Shown here in pieces: positions 20,845 to 29,194 of a stretch of 64,000 nt of DNA. Below the pieces are notes generated by a model that searched no databases, was not told the origin of the DNA, and saw only the letters and a list, made by a program, of their open reading frames with translations. Numbering within the stretch: position 1 is the first letter of the stretch; each line of letters starts with the position of its first letter. The stretch comes from Microthrixaceae bacterium (GTDB lineage: Bacteria; Actinomycetota; Acidimicrobiia; Acidimicrobiales; Acidimicrobilacustridaceae). The position numbers and the translations under genes were made by a program. Where the stretch lies: the NCBI GenBank assembly GCA_947449015.1, contig CANFQA010000005.1, positions 1 through 64,000 of the forward strand, read 5' to 3'.

Positions 20845-22115
20845 GTCGATGGCTCCAGCAGCAGGCAACCCGCTTGCTCGATCGCACAGTTGACCGGCGT
20901 GGGTTCATTGCCAGATCGGCCATCGTTGGGTCTGCGCTTGCAGTGAACCCCGGCGGATTCATTCTGAAGCCTCAATCGGCCTACGCGGCCACCTGCATGT
21001 GCAAGGGGAGCTCATGCGATTGCGGTTCAGCCTGCTGTGACGGTTGGACCGAATTCTGCTGCACCTTGAACGGTGTGAATACCTGCCCACAAGGCACAAT
21101 TCCCGCCGGTTGGTGGAAGGCTGATGGCTCCCAATGGTGCGGTGGTCCTCGCTATTACATCGACTGCAACGTAGAACCAGGAAACTCCCCGTGTTCCTGC
21201 GGCTGTGCCAATGGGGATTGCAATAACCGAGCATCCTGTTGCACACAGTTCCGCTACGGGCAGTGCCATCAGGAATACCCGGAGGTAGGAGCGATCATGT
21301 GCAGAGTCGTCACCTGCACCCCGCCGTGGATTCTTGATCCGTCGTGCACGACGGCTGCACTCACCGACAATCGAACCGGGGTTCACGACGCCGCGTGTCT
21401 CCACACGAGTCCTCGTCTCACCGGAATCATGGCGCAGGGCTCGTGGTCGCTAAGCACTCCCAACTGGCCCTTCCAACCGAATATTGCCCTGCGCTATGGC
21501 GGTCCGGGCGACCGTCCGGTCGTGGGCGACTGGAATGGCGATGGCATCGACACAGTTGGCGTTTTCCGTTCTGGGACGTGGTACCTGCGCAACTCCCTAA
21601 CTTCCGGGAATGGAGAAATCTCATTCTCGTTTGGACCCAGTGACGGCATCCCGGTTGTTGGTGACTGGAATGGGGATGGCATTGATGGCATCGGAGTTTT
21701 CAAAGACGGCACCTGGTATCTCCGCAACTCGTTGAGCGCCGGACCCGCTGACCACATTGTGCGATTCGGTCAACGCGGAGATCAACCGGTTGCGGGTCGT
21801 TGGCGATCGCCAGCAAAGCACGACGGCATTGGCGTTGTGCGTGCGGGCCAGTGGAACCTGAAGAACGAGTTCGGTCCAGCATCTGCGAACTATTCGTTTA
21901 CCTATGGCGATCAGGGAGATTATGCAGTCGTTGGAGATTGGAATGGTGATGGGGTCATGACACCAGGCATTGTTCGAAACTCAACTTGGTACTTCCGGAA
22001 CTCGAACAGTGGTGGATATCCGGAATTCAAACTTCGATTTGGCGACGAATCGGACCTCCCCTTGGTGGGGCGCTTCGCCGCGGGTGCACGCAGCCGGCTT
22101 GGTGGAGCTAGGTGA
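20841..22115 (+). CDS. Tat-exported Cys-rich protein with methylamine dehydrogenase light chain (MauA)-like domain and C-terminal FG-GAP/VCBS-like repeats
   Basis: Twin-arginine leader TVDRRGFIARSAIVGSALAV; about 22 Cys, NTCPQGTIPAGWWKADGSQWC…YYIDC…SPCSCGC resembles MauA; ~45-50 aa repeats VVGDWNGDGIDTVGVFRSGTWYLRNS. Confidence 0.78.
   Translation: MSRWLQQQATRLLDRTVDRRGFIARSAIVGSALAVNPGGFILKPQSAYAATCMCKGSSCDCGSACCDGWTEFCCTLNGVNTCPQGTIPAGWWKADGSQWCGGPRYYIDCNVEPGNSPCSCGCANGDCNNRASCCTQFRYGQCHQEYPEVGAIMCRVVTCTPPWILDPSCTTAALTDNRTGVHDAACLHTSPRLTGIMAQGSWSLSTPNWPFQPNIALRYGGPGDRPVVGDWNGDGIDTVGVFRSGTWYLRNSLTSGNGEISFSFGPSDGIPVVGDWNGDGIDGIGVFKDGTWYLRNSLSAGPADHIVRFGQRGDQPVAGRWRSPAKHDGIGVVRAGQWNLKNEFGPASANYSFTYGDQGDYAVVGDWNGDGVMTPGIVRNSTWYFRNSNSGGYPEFKLRFGDESDLPLVGRFAAGARSRLGGAR
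21484..22083 (+). repeat. Tandem FG-GAP/VCBS-like protein repeats encoded in DNA
   Basis: Recurring VVGDWNGDGI…GVF..GTWYLRNS units, one degenerate (VAGRWRSPAKHDGIGVVRAGQWNLKN). Confidence 0.8.
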
Positions 22116-22897
22116 TGGTTGCCGTCGTTGTTGCGCTCGTTTTCATCGTCGGGATTCTGGCCCTGCTCGTTGCAGGCTTATTGAGGAGCCACGCTGAGAT
22201 CCTTCGTGCGCTTCACGATCTCGGAATCAATCTTGATTCTTCGGACCTCACGTCTGGCACCCAGTCTCAGTCGGTCTCCCAACCCCGCCTGCGGCCTGGT
22301 ATCCCAAGTCCACGTGTCGGCGAGGTTGAGCCCACCGACATCATCGGCGTCGACCTGAGCAACGAGGCGCTTTCTGTGGCCATCGTCGGTACCGGAAGAC
22401 TCACGTTGCTGGCGTTCCTGTCGAGCTCTTGTCTCACCTGTCGAGGCTTCTGGAAGGATCTCGACAACGATTTCGTTGCGATTCCGGGGGGAGCCCGACC
22501 GGTCATCGTTGCGAAGGGATTCGAGGCAGAAAGTGAATCCGCGCTTCGGGACCTTGCACCGCGCAACGTGACGACAATCATGTCGAGTGCCGGATGGAGT
22601 GATTACGAGGTTCCGGTGGCGCCGTATTTCGTCTTGGTGGACGGCGGCACTGACACGATCATCGGTGAGGGGGCTGCGGCTACCTGGGCACAACTAGAAA
22701 ATCTGATGTCCCAGTCCATGGCTGATCTGGGTCTCGCGTTCGATCGCGAGAAGCAGAGTTCCTCGAAACGCACATTCGGACGCGGTGGCGCCGACAGGGC
22801 TGCTCGTGTCGACCAAGAACTTCGTGCTGCAGGTCTCAAGCCCGGCGACGATCGTCTGTACCAAGTTGATCAATCATCCGGTGAACTGGACCAATGA
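22112..22897 (+). CDS. MauD/TlpA-like membrane-anchored thioredoxin-fold protein
   Basis: N-terminal TM anchor, LLRSHAEILRALHDLGI, thioredoxin-like LAFLSSSCLTCRGFW motif; GTGA overlap upstream, ATGA overlap downstream. Confidence 0.85.
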   Translation: MMVAVVVALVFIVGILALLVAGLLRSHAEILRALHDLGINLDSSDLTSGTQSQSVSQPRLRPGIPSPRVGEVEPTDIIGVDLSNEALSVAIVGTGRLTLLAFLSSSCLTCRGFWKDLDNDFVAIPGGARPVIVAKGFEAESESALRDLAPRNVTTIMSSAGWSDYEVPVAPYFVLVDGGTDTIIGEGAAATWAQLENLMSQSMADLGLAFDREKQSSSKRTFGRGGADRAARVDQELRAAGLKPGDDRLYQVDQSSGELDQ

Positions 22898-23589
22898 TCT
22901 TGCTGCTTCCGCTTGTTGCTGGGGTGGTGACAGCAGTCGTCGGAGCAATCCGATCGAGCTGGTCGCCCTGAGGCGAGTCGGTGCTGGCCAGCATCACTCC
23001 GCTCGGTGAGCGGGGACGCGGAAATTCCTATGCCGTAACCGCAACGTCGTATGTCCTCGGAAGCATCCTCGGGGGAGTGGCGTTGGGTTTCGTCGCGGGT
23101 TCGGTCGGAGTGTTTCTTGGAGCAGTGGCGCCGAACCCCTCTCCAGGGATCATCTGCATTCTGGTCGGATCGCTCGCGCTGCTCGCCGCATTGGTGGACC
23201 TTCCCCGATTCAAGAACTGGCTTCCAACAATTCATCGACAGGTCAATGAGTATTGGCTGGATGAACTTCGAGGCTGGGTGTACGGATTCGGATTCGGGGG
23301 TCAGCTCGGTTTCGGTGTGGTCACCATCGTCACCACCGCTGCGGTTTATCTGACGATCCTTCTCGCAGTGTTGACCTTTTCATTCGGTTGGGCCGTTGCC
23401 ATCTGCGCAACATTCGGGTGTGTTCGAGGAGCAGTAGTTCTGCTGGGCTCCAGGGTGCGAACTCCGAGACAATTGGCGCAGCTCAACCGTCGGTTTGTGG
23501 AGTTTTCGGTTCGGGCAGATCGCCTCACTCGAGCAGTGCTCATGATGATTGCCCTGGCATCGGCCGTTGTACTGTTGACACTGTTATGA
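22894..23589 (+). CDS. Candidate selenoprotein: polytopic membrane protein with in-frame TGA (Sec) at 22969-22971
   Basis: ATG at 22894 overlaps the mauD-like stop; MILLLPLVAGVVTAVVGAIRSSWSP-U-GESVLASITPLGERGRG…VVLLTLL is one frame broken only by TGA; selA/B/D and tRNA-Sec are adjacent. Confidence 0.8.
22970..23004 (+). promoter_or_regulatory. Candidate bacterial SECIS hairpin
   Basis: Pairs from the UGA: GAG/CTC, CG/CG, AGT/ACT, GGTGCT/AGCATC around a GGCC loop, with single-nt bulges. Confidence 0.6.
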
Positions 23590-24059
23590 CCTCAATCGCG
23601 CAATCCGGAATCTCCATCGATCTTGTCCCTGGGTGGGAGGCAAGGTTTCAGCGCAGCGGTGCGAGTCCGGATGCAGTATCGGCTCAGTCTCTTGAGGTCG
23701 GTGACCAGTACTCGGTGGTCCATCTCTCCAACTTCTCGCTCCCGCCTGACAGCGGCGACTACGGGAGTGGAGCTGTTGAGATCATGCGAACTCCGGATGT
23801 GCTCGTTGTGCTCACGGAGTTCGGTCCAGCAAGCGTTGGAACTCCAATGTTCGCTTCGCAAGGCCTGCCGAGAATTGCTCCGGCTGATTTTGACCCGAAC
23901 CGATTACAGCGGGTCTTGGCGGGTCAGGCCGGTGCGCAGAAGTTCTTCACGGTGTCGGGTCGTGCGTTCGGGATTTACGTGGTTCTCGGCTCGTATAACC
24001 GACGCTTCCGCACAACAGCGATGATCAATGAGCTCATCCGAGGCATTGTCATCAATTGA
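23586..24059 (+). CDS. Hypothetical protein, last gene of the Mau-like operon
   Basis: ATGA overlap with preceding stop; MTSIAQSGISIDLVPGWEARFQRSGASPDAV…. Confidence 0.75.
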   Translation: MTSIAQSGISIDLVPGWEARFQRSGASPDAVSAQSLEVGDQYSVVHLSNFSLPPDSGDYGSGAVEIMRTPDVLVVLTEFGPASVGTPMFASQGLPRIAPADFDPNRLQRVLAGQAGAQKFFTVSGRAFGIYVVLGSYNRRFRTTAMINELIRGIVIN

Positions 24060-24112
24060 CCGCGGGTGGTCGAGCACGCGGATAGGCGCCGCGTCAGCAT
24101 CAAGCCAGTACG

Positions 24113-24146
24113 ATCACAGGACCGAGACGAATCTCGGTCCTGTGAT
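24113..24146. terminator. Strong hairpin, probable bidirectional terminator
   Basis: Perfect 15-bp inverted repeat ATCACAGGACCGAGA-CGAA-TCTCGGTCCTGTGAT between convergent units. Confidence 0.75.
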
Positions 24147-24160
24147 GCGCTTTCTCGAGT

Positions 24161-24233
24161 GGGCGATACTGGACTCGAACCAGCGACCCCTGCCGTGTGA
24201 AGGCAGTGCTCTAGCCAACTGAGCTAATCGCCC
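24161..24233 (-). tRNA. tRNA-Val (anticodon CAC)
   Basis: GGGCGATTAGCTCAGTTGGCTAGAGCACTGCCTTCACACGGCAGGGGTCGCTGGTTCGAGTCCAGTATCGCCC folds as a 73-nt cloverleaf. Confidence 0.95.
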
Positions 24234-24385
24234 GAGGCGGGAAACCCTAGCCCGCACTGCCGGCGGGTCCCAAGTGTCGGAATGGAAGATTGGCTTCGTC
24301 TCTCATGCCAACCACGCCCGAGCCATCTCCTAATGTTCAGGGATCGAACTGCGCGTCAGAAGCGCTCTCAGGGGGAGACAGAACC

Positions 24386-25507
24386 ATGCCACCGATTCCG
24401 GCCGACGAATACCCGCTCCATCAGGCTCCGTACTCACTTGCCCACGCCGCATCGAGCGATCGCAATTTCTACGACCGGTGCTACCTCAATGCCCACGACC
24501 GCAGCGGTGAGGTGTTCTTGATTACCGGGCTTGGGCAGTACCCGAACCTTGGTGTCACCGATGCGTTTGCTTGCATCCGTCGTGGCGACCTGCAGCACAC
24601 GATCCGAATGAGCGACGCTCTCGGGCCTGATCGCATGAACCAGCAGGTCGGTCCCTACCGAATCGAAGTTCTTGACCCGCTGAAGGAACTTCGCCTGACC
24701 TGTGATGGCGACGAGTGGGGGATTTCGTTTGATCTCCACTGGCGTGGCTCGTTCCCTGCTGTCGATGAATCTCCCCACCTGTTGCGCAATGGTTCCAAGG
24801 TCATGCTCGACGCACAGCGCTTCGCTCAGGTCGGCACCTGGGAAGGTGTCCTTCGGGTGCACGATGAGGAGTTCATCGTCAGTCCGGACACATGGGTAGG
24901 CACCCGCGATCGCTCATGGGGAATCCGTCCAGTCGGTGAACCTGAGCCAGAGGCCCGCTTTGCCCAGGAGCGTCCTGCTGACGGCGGTTTTTATTGGGTT
25001 TATGTTCCGCTTCGCTTCGAGGAATTCGCACTCGTTTTCATTGCCCAAGAGGATGCCAACGGGCATCGCACCCTGAACGACGCGCTGCGTGTGTGGCCCG
25101 AGGGTGATCCTCGTGGCGTCGAGACGCTCGGCTACCCGAAGTACGACATCCGCTACCGCTCAGGTACACGCATTCCCACCGGAGCAACCATCACAGCCTT
25201 CGAGGCCGACGGCACACCAGTTGTGGTCGAAGTGGAAGCGCTCGGCCATGTGGCTCTCTCTGCCGGTTGTGGCTATGGCCCCGATCCCCAGTGGACCCAT
25301 GGTGTGTGGCGCGGTCGTAACTGGGTCGAAGGTGCGACCTATGACCTCAATGACCCGTCGAACCTCATTGCCACTCACTACAGCATCCTCGATCACGTCG
25401 GGCGCGCGCAGTGCAATGGAGCCGAGGGTTGGGGTCTGTTCGAGCACTCGACTGCTGGCCGTCACACCCCGTCCGGTTTCGCAGACTTCACCTCAGTCGC
25501 CCCGTAG
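24386..25507 (+). CDS. Hypothetical protein, lipocalin/AttH-like
   Basis: MPPIPADEYPLHQAPYSLAHAASSDRNFYDRCYLNAHD… GTRDRSWGIRPVG; family assignment from memory. Confidence 0.65.
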   Translation: MPPIPADEYPLHQAPYSLAHAASSDRNFYDRCYLNAHDRSGEVFLITGLGQYPNLGVTDAFACIRRGDLQHTIRMSDALGPDRMNQQVGPYRIEVLDPLKELRLTCDGDEWGISFDLHWRGSFPAVDESPHLLRNGSKVMLDAQRFAQVGTWEGVLRVHDEEFIVSPDTWVGTRDRSWGIRPVGEPEPEARFAQERPADGGFYWVYVPLRFEEFALVFIAQEDANGHRTLNDALRVWPEGDPRGVETLGYPKYDIRYRSGTRIPTGATITAFEADGTPVVVEVEALGHVALSAGCGYGPDPQWTHGVWRGRNWVEGATYDLNDPSNLIATHYSILDHVGRAQCNGAEGWGLFEHSTAGRHTPSGFADFTSVAP

Positions 25508-25524
25508 GGCTGCCGAGATCTGGT

Positions 25525-26514
25525 TCAGACCGAACCAGGTTCCAGAAGACCGAGATTGGTTCGGGCCCGTGAAAGCACAGGCCCGGCAATCTCTCGCGCC
25601 CGGGCGGCTCCTCGGGCGAGGATGGCAGCGGTGCCGGTCGGATCGGCGTTGTACTCGGCGTAACGATCCTGGACTGGACGAAGCGTCTCAACGACAGCTT
25701 CGGCGCAGGCTGTTTTCAGATCCCCATAGCGGGTGTACTGATCGGCGAGGGCTTCAGGAGTCTCTCCGGTGCAGGCCGAGAGAATTGAAAGGAGATTCGA
25801 GACACCTGGCTTCTCACCAACGTCGAAACGCACATCGGTTTCAGTATCGGTGACGGCCCGCTTGATCTTCTTTGCCACCGTGGCAAGGTCGTCGAGCACG
25901 AGGATGGTTCCCTGTGGGGAATCTTCGGACTTGGACATCTTGCGTGTGGGGTGCTGCAGATCCATCACTCGGGCGCCGACCTTGGCAATTGCGGCTTCGG
26001 GAACGACGAACGTATCGCCGTAGCGGTGGTTGAACCTGATCGCGAGGTCGCGTGCGAGTTCGAGGTGCTGGCGCTGGTCGTCGCCCACCGGGACCCGATT
26101 GGTGTCATAGAGAAGGATGTCGGCTGCCATGAGCGCTGGATAGGTAAACAGTCCGGCGGAGACGAACTCGGCGTCAGTGCTCTTGTCCTTGAATTGAGTC
26201 ATGCGGCGCAATTCACCGAAAGCAGCGGTGCACTCCAGAATCCATGAAAGCTCGGCGTGCTCCGGCACGTGGCTCTGAACGAACAGCGTGGAGCGGTCCG
26301 GATCGATCCCGATGGCGAGGAGTAGTTGAGCCAGCTCAAGGGTGCGGGTACGCAATTCGGTCGGATCTTGGGGAACGGTCAGGGCGTGGAGGTCGACGAC
26401 ACAGAAAATGGTGTCAGCGTCGGCCTGATCGGCGACCCAGTGACGCAGGGCTCCCAGAAGGTTGCCGAGCTGAACGGGGCCGGTTGGTTTGATGCCCGAG
26501 AAGACTCGTGTCAT
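25525..26514 (-). CDS. trpS: Tryptophanyl-tRNA synthetase
   Basis: RVFSGIKPTGPVQLGNLLGA and KMSKSEDSPQGTI. Confidence 0.97.
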   Translation of the reverse strand: MTRVFSGIKPTGPVQLGNLLGALRHWVADQADADTIFCVVDLHALTVPQDPTELRTRTLELAQLLLAIGIDPDRSTLFVQSHVPEHAELSWILECTAAFGELRRMTQFKDKSTDAEFVSAGLFTYPALMAADILLYDTNRVPVGDDQRQHLELARDLAIRFNHRYGDTFVVPEAAIAKVGARVMDLQHPTRKMSKSEDSPQGTILVLDDLATVAKKIKRAVTDTETDVRFDVGEKPGVSNLLSILSACTGETPEALADQYTRYGDLKTACAEAVVETLRPVQDRYAEYNADPTGTAAILARGAARAREIAGPVLSRARTNLGLLEPGSV

Positions 26515-26613
26515 GGGTGCTGATGCTAGGGGGAGGTGGACGGGTGATCGTCCATCCCGTGGTGAGCCGGGTAGTGCTCCATGGGCCCTGCAGACTGGCC
26601 TAACGTCTCAGCG

Positions 26614-27393
26614 ATGCCCTACGAGGTCCAGACGTCAGTCTTCGAAGGTCCTTTCGACCTGTTGCTTCACTTGATTCTGCGCGAGCAGGTCGACCTCTAC
26701 GAGGTCTCTTTGGCGAAGATCGTTGACGCCTACATCCAGGAGATCGACCGGATGGAGGTGCTGGATCTTGAGATCACCACTGAGTTTCTCTTGATCGCTG
26801 CGACTCTGGTCGAACTCAAGTGCAAGCGGCTTCTTCCCGAAGACGTCGACGTCGATATTGATGATGAGTTCGCTCTGTGGGAGGAACGAGACCTCCTGAT
26901 CGCCCGCCTCCTTGACTGCAAAACCTTCAAGGATGCTGCGCAGGTCATTGGAGCTCTGTTCGACTCGGCCTCGCTCTCCGCGCCTCGAACTGCGGGACTC
27001 GAAGAGCAGTTCATGGAACTCGCTCCCGACCTTCTCGAGGGCATTGACCTTGATGACATTCGCAAGGCCTTCATCCGGGCCACGATTCCCAAGCCTCGCC
27101 CCGTGGTCAGTATCGATCACATTCACAGCATCCGCGTCAGTGTCACCGATGCAGTGGAGGAGCTCATCGACGAACTTCCCAGAGTCGGCCGGGTGACGTT
27201 CCGTCGACTCACTGGCACTCTCGTTGAACGACTTGAAATCGTTGTGCGATTCCTTGCAGTGCTCGAGTTGTTCAAGCAGGGTTTCATCGAACTCGATCAA
27301 CCAGCAGCGTTCGGAGACATCGAAATCATCTGGATCGGTTCTCCGGCACTTGGCGTGGCTGATCTCTCCGACATCGACACCTACGAAGGCTGA
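26614..27393 (+). CDS. scpA: Segregation and condensation protein A
   Basis: FEGPFDLLLHLILREQVDLYEVSLAKIVDAYI. Confidence 0.95.
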   Translation: MPYEVQTSVFEGPFDLLLHLILREQVDLYEVSLAKIVDAYIQEIDRMEVLDLEITTEFLLIAATLVELKCKRLLPEDVDVDIDDEFALWEERDLLIARLLDCKTFKDAAQVIGALFDSASLSAPRTAGLEEQFMELAPDLLEGIDLDDIRKAFIRATIPKPRPVVSIDHIHSIRVSVTDAVEELIDELPRVGRVTFRRLTGTLVERLEIVVRFLAVLELFKQGFIELDQPAAFGDIEIIWIGSPALGVADLSDIDTYEG

Positions 27394-27400
27394 GGAACCC

Positions 27401-28048
27401 TTGTCCGCAGAATCACGACGCGCACTTGAGGCGATCATCATGGTCACCGACTCTCCGCTGGAGGCTCAGATGCTTGCGCAGCTCACTGAGCAGACCGTCG
27501 AACAGGTCGAGGCGCAACTCGCAGAACTCGCGGCTGACTACGAGCTGCAGGAGCGAGGGTTCCAACTTGCCCACGTAGCCGGTGGTTGGCGATTCCAGAG
27601 CCATCCGATGATGGCGCCCTATGTGGAGCGTTTCGTGCTGGAGGGTCAGTCGGCAAAGCTCTCCGCCGCCGCGCTCGAGACGTTGGCGATCGTTGCCTAC
27701 AAGCAGCCCCTGAGTCGCGCGCAGATCGCAGCAATTCGAGGCGTGAGCGTCGACAGTGTGGTCCGAACTCTTGAGCAGCGTGGTTACATCGGTGAAGTAG
27801 CCCGGGATCCTGGTCCTGGACAAGCCGTGCTCTTCGGGACCACGCCACTGTTTCTTGAGCGTCTCGGTATCAACTCCGTCTCCGACCTTCCCTCTGTTGC
27901 CGAGTTCGTGCCGGGCGCTGATGTCGTTGAAGCTCTCGAGCACGGTCTGCGCATCGATGCGGCTGCGGTTGTTCCGGTTGCATCCGATGCAGAGGATGCT
28001 TCGCGCCCTTCTCTTGGCGATCTTCTCGATGGGGATGCATCAGCTTGA
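27401..28048 (+). CDS. scpB: Segregation and condensation protein B
   Basis: ALETLAIVAYKQPLSRAQIAAIRGVSVDSVVRTL; likely TTG start. Confidence 0.93.
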   Translation: MSAESRRALEAIIMVTDSPLEAQMLAQLTEQTVEQVEAQLAELAADYELQERGFQLAHVAGGWRFQSHPMMAPYVERFVLEGQSAKLSAAALETLAIVAYKQPLSRAQIAAIRGVSVDSVVRTLEQRGYIGEVARDPGPGQAVLFGTTPLFLERLGINSVSDLPSVAEFVPGADVVEALEHGLRIDAAAVVPVASDAEDASRPSLGDLLDGDASA

Positions 28049-28812
28049 CGCTCGAGGAGATGTCCGCCGACGGCGAACGTCTGCAGAAGGTTCTGGCCCG
28101 TCTCGGATTCGGTAGTCGCCGAGTTTGCGAGGAAATGATCGCGGATGGTCGGATCTCGGTGAACGGAGTTGTCGCTGATCTTGGGCGACGCATCGCCGCT
28201 GACCAAGACATGGTTGAACTCGATGGAGTGCCTGTCGGCGTGAAGCCTGGTCTCGTGCACTATCTGTTGAATAAGCCCGCTGGAGTGGTGACGACGGCTG
28301 ACGATCCCCAGGGTCGCCCGACAGTCATAGGGCTCGTTCCTGACGAACCACGGGTGTTCCCGGTCGGTCGCCTCGATATGGATACCGAGGGTTTGCTGCT
28401 GCTGACCAATGATGGCGATCTCACACATCGCCTTACCCATCCGTCCTTCGGGGTTGAGAAGGAATACATCGCTCACGTCGAGGGCTCGCCAACGAGAGCG
28501 GCTCTTCGCCGGCTGCGTGAGGGAATTGAACTTGAGGACGGTCTCACGGCCCCAGCCGATGCTGCGCTGCTGGCCCCCGGAGTTCTCCGCCTCACCATCC
28601 ATGAGGGACGAAACCGCCAGGTGCGTCGGATGTGCGATGCAATCGGTCATCCGGTCATTCGTCTTGTGCGCTCGCGTATCGGACCCCTCGCCGATCGACG
28701 TCTGAAGCCAGGTGCCTGGCGTCCACTCACCAGCGATGAACTTCGAGCGCTGGAACGCGCTGCAAGCGGTCTTACAGGAACTCCCGCCAACGGTCGGGGT
28801 CGACGGTCCTAG
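28045..28812 (+). CDS. Pseudouridine synthase (RluB-like)
   Basis: S4 domain (RLQKVLARLGFGSRRVCEEMI) and GRLDMDTEGLLLLTNDG. Confidence 0.94.
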   Translation: MTLEEMSADGERLQKVLARLGFGSRRVCEEMIADGRISVNGVVADLGRRIAADQDMVELDGVPVGVKPGLVHYLLNKPAGVVTTADDPQGRPTVIGLVPDEPRVFPVGRLDMDTEGLLLLTNDGDLTHRLTHPSFGVEKEYIAHVEGSPTRAALRRLREGIELEDGLTAPADAALLAPGVLRLTIHEGRNRQVRRMCDAIGHPVIRLVRSRIGPLADRRLKPGAWRPLTSDELRALERAASGLTGTPANGRGRRS

Positions 28813-28822
28813 TATCAGATTT

Positions 28823-29191
28823 GTGAATGCTTCAGTCAGGGCCCTCCGTGGTGCGACGACCGTCGAGAACGACTCAGTTGAGCAGGTGCAATCGCGCACT
28901 ATTGCGTTGCTCACGGAGATGGTCGATCGCAACGGTGTTGACCACGATGACATCATCAGCATCTTGTTCACTGCGACTGATGACATTCATTCGACCTTTC
29001 CGGCAACTGCGGCTCGGCAGGCCGGGTTCGGTGATGTACCGCTCATCTGTGCCCGAGAACTCGATATTGAGAATGCAACTCGTCGTTGCATCCGGATCAT
29101 GATGCATTTCTCCACCTCGGCGTCTCGGTCTGAGTTGCGTCACGTGTACCTCGAAGGCGCCGCAGGGCTACGCGACGATCTTCCCGGGTGA
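28823..29191 (+). CDS. aroH: Chorismate mutase, AroH type
   Basis: VRALRGATTVENDSVEQV…FTATDDIHSTFPATAARQ. Confidence 0.93.
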   Translation: MNASVRALRGATTVENDSVEQVQSRTIALLTEMVDRNGVDHDDIISILFTATDDIHSTFPATAARQAGFGDVPLICARELDIENATRRCIRIMMHFSTSASRSELRHVYLEGAAGLRDDLPG

Positions 29192-29194
29192 GTC

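Noticed and set aside
21484-22083. CRISPR or minisatellite interpretation of the repeats
   Set aside because: Repeats are in-frame protein repeats with diverged DNA and no spacer organisation.
22981-23589. Treating the ORF starting at 22981 as an independent gene with a GTG start
   Set aside because: It would begin inside the membrane protein, directly after the TGA, and leave a coupled 25-codon ORF unexplained. Kept as the main alternative to the selenoprotein reading.
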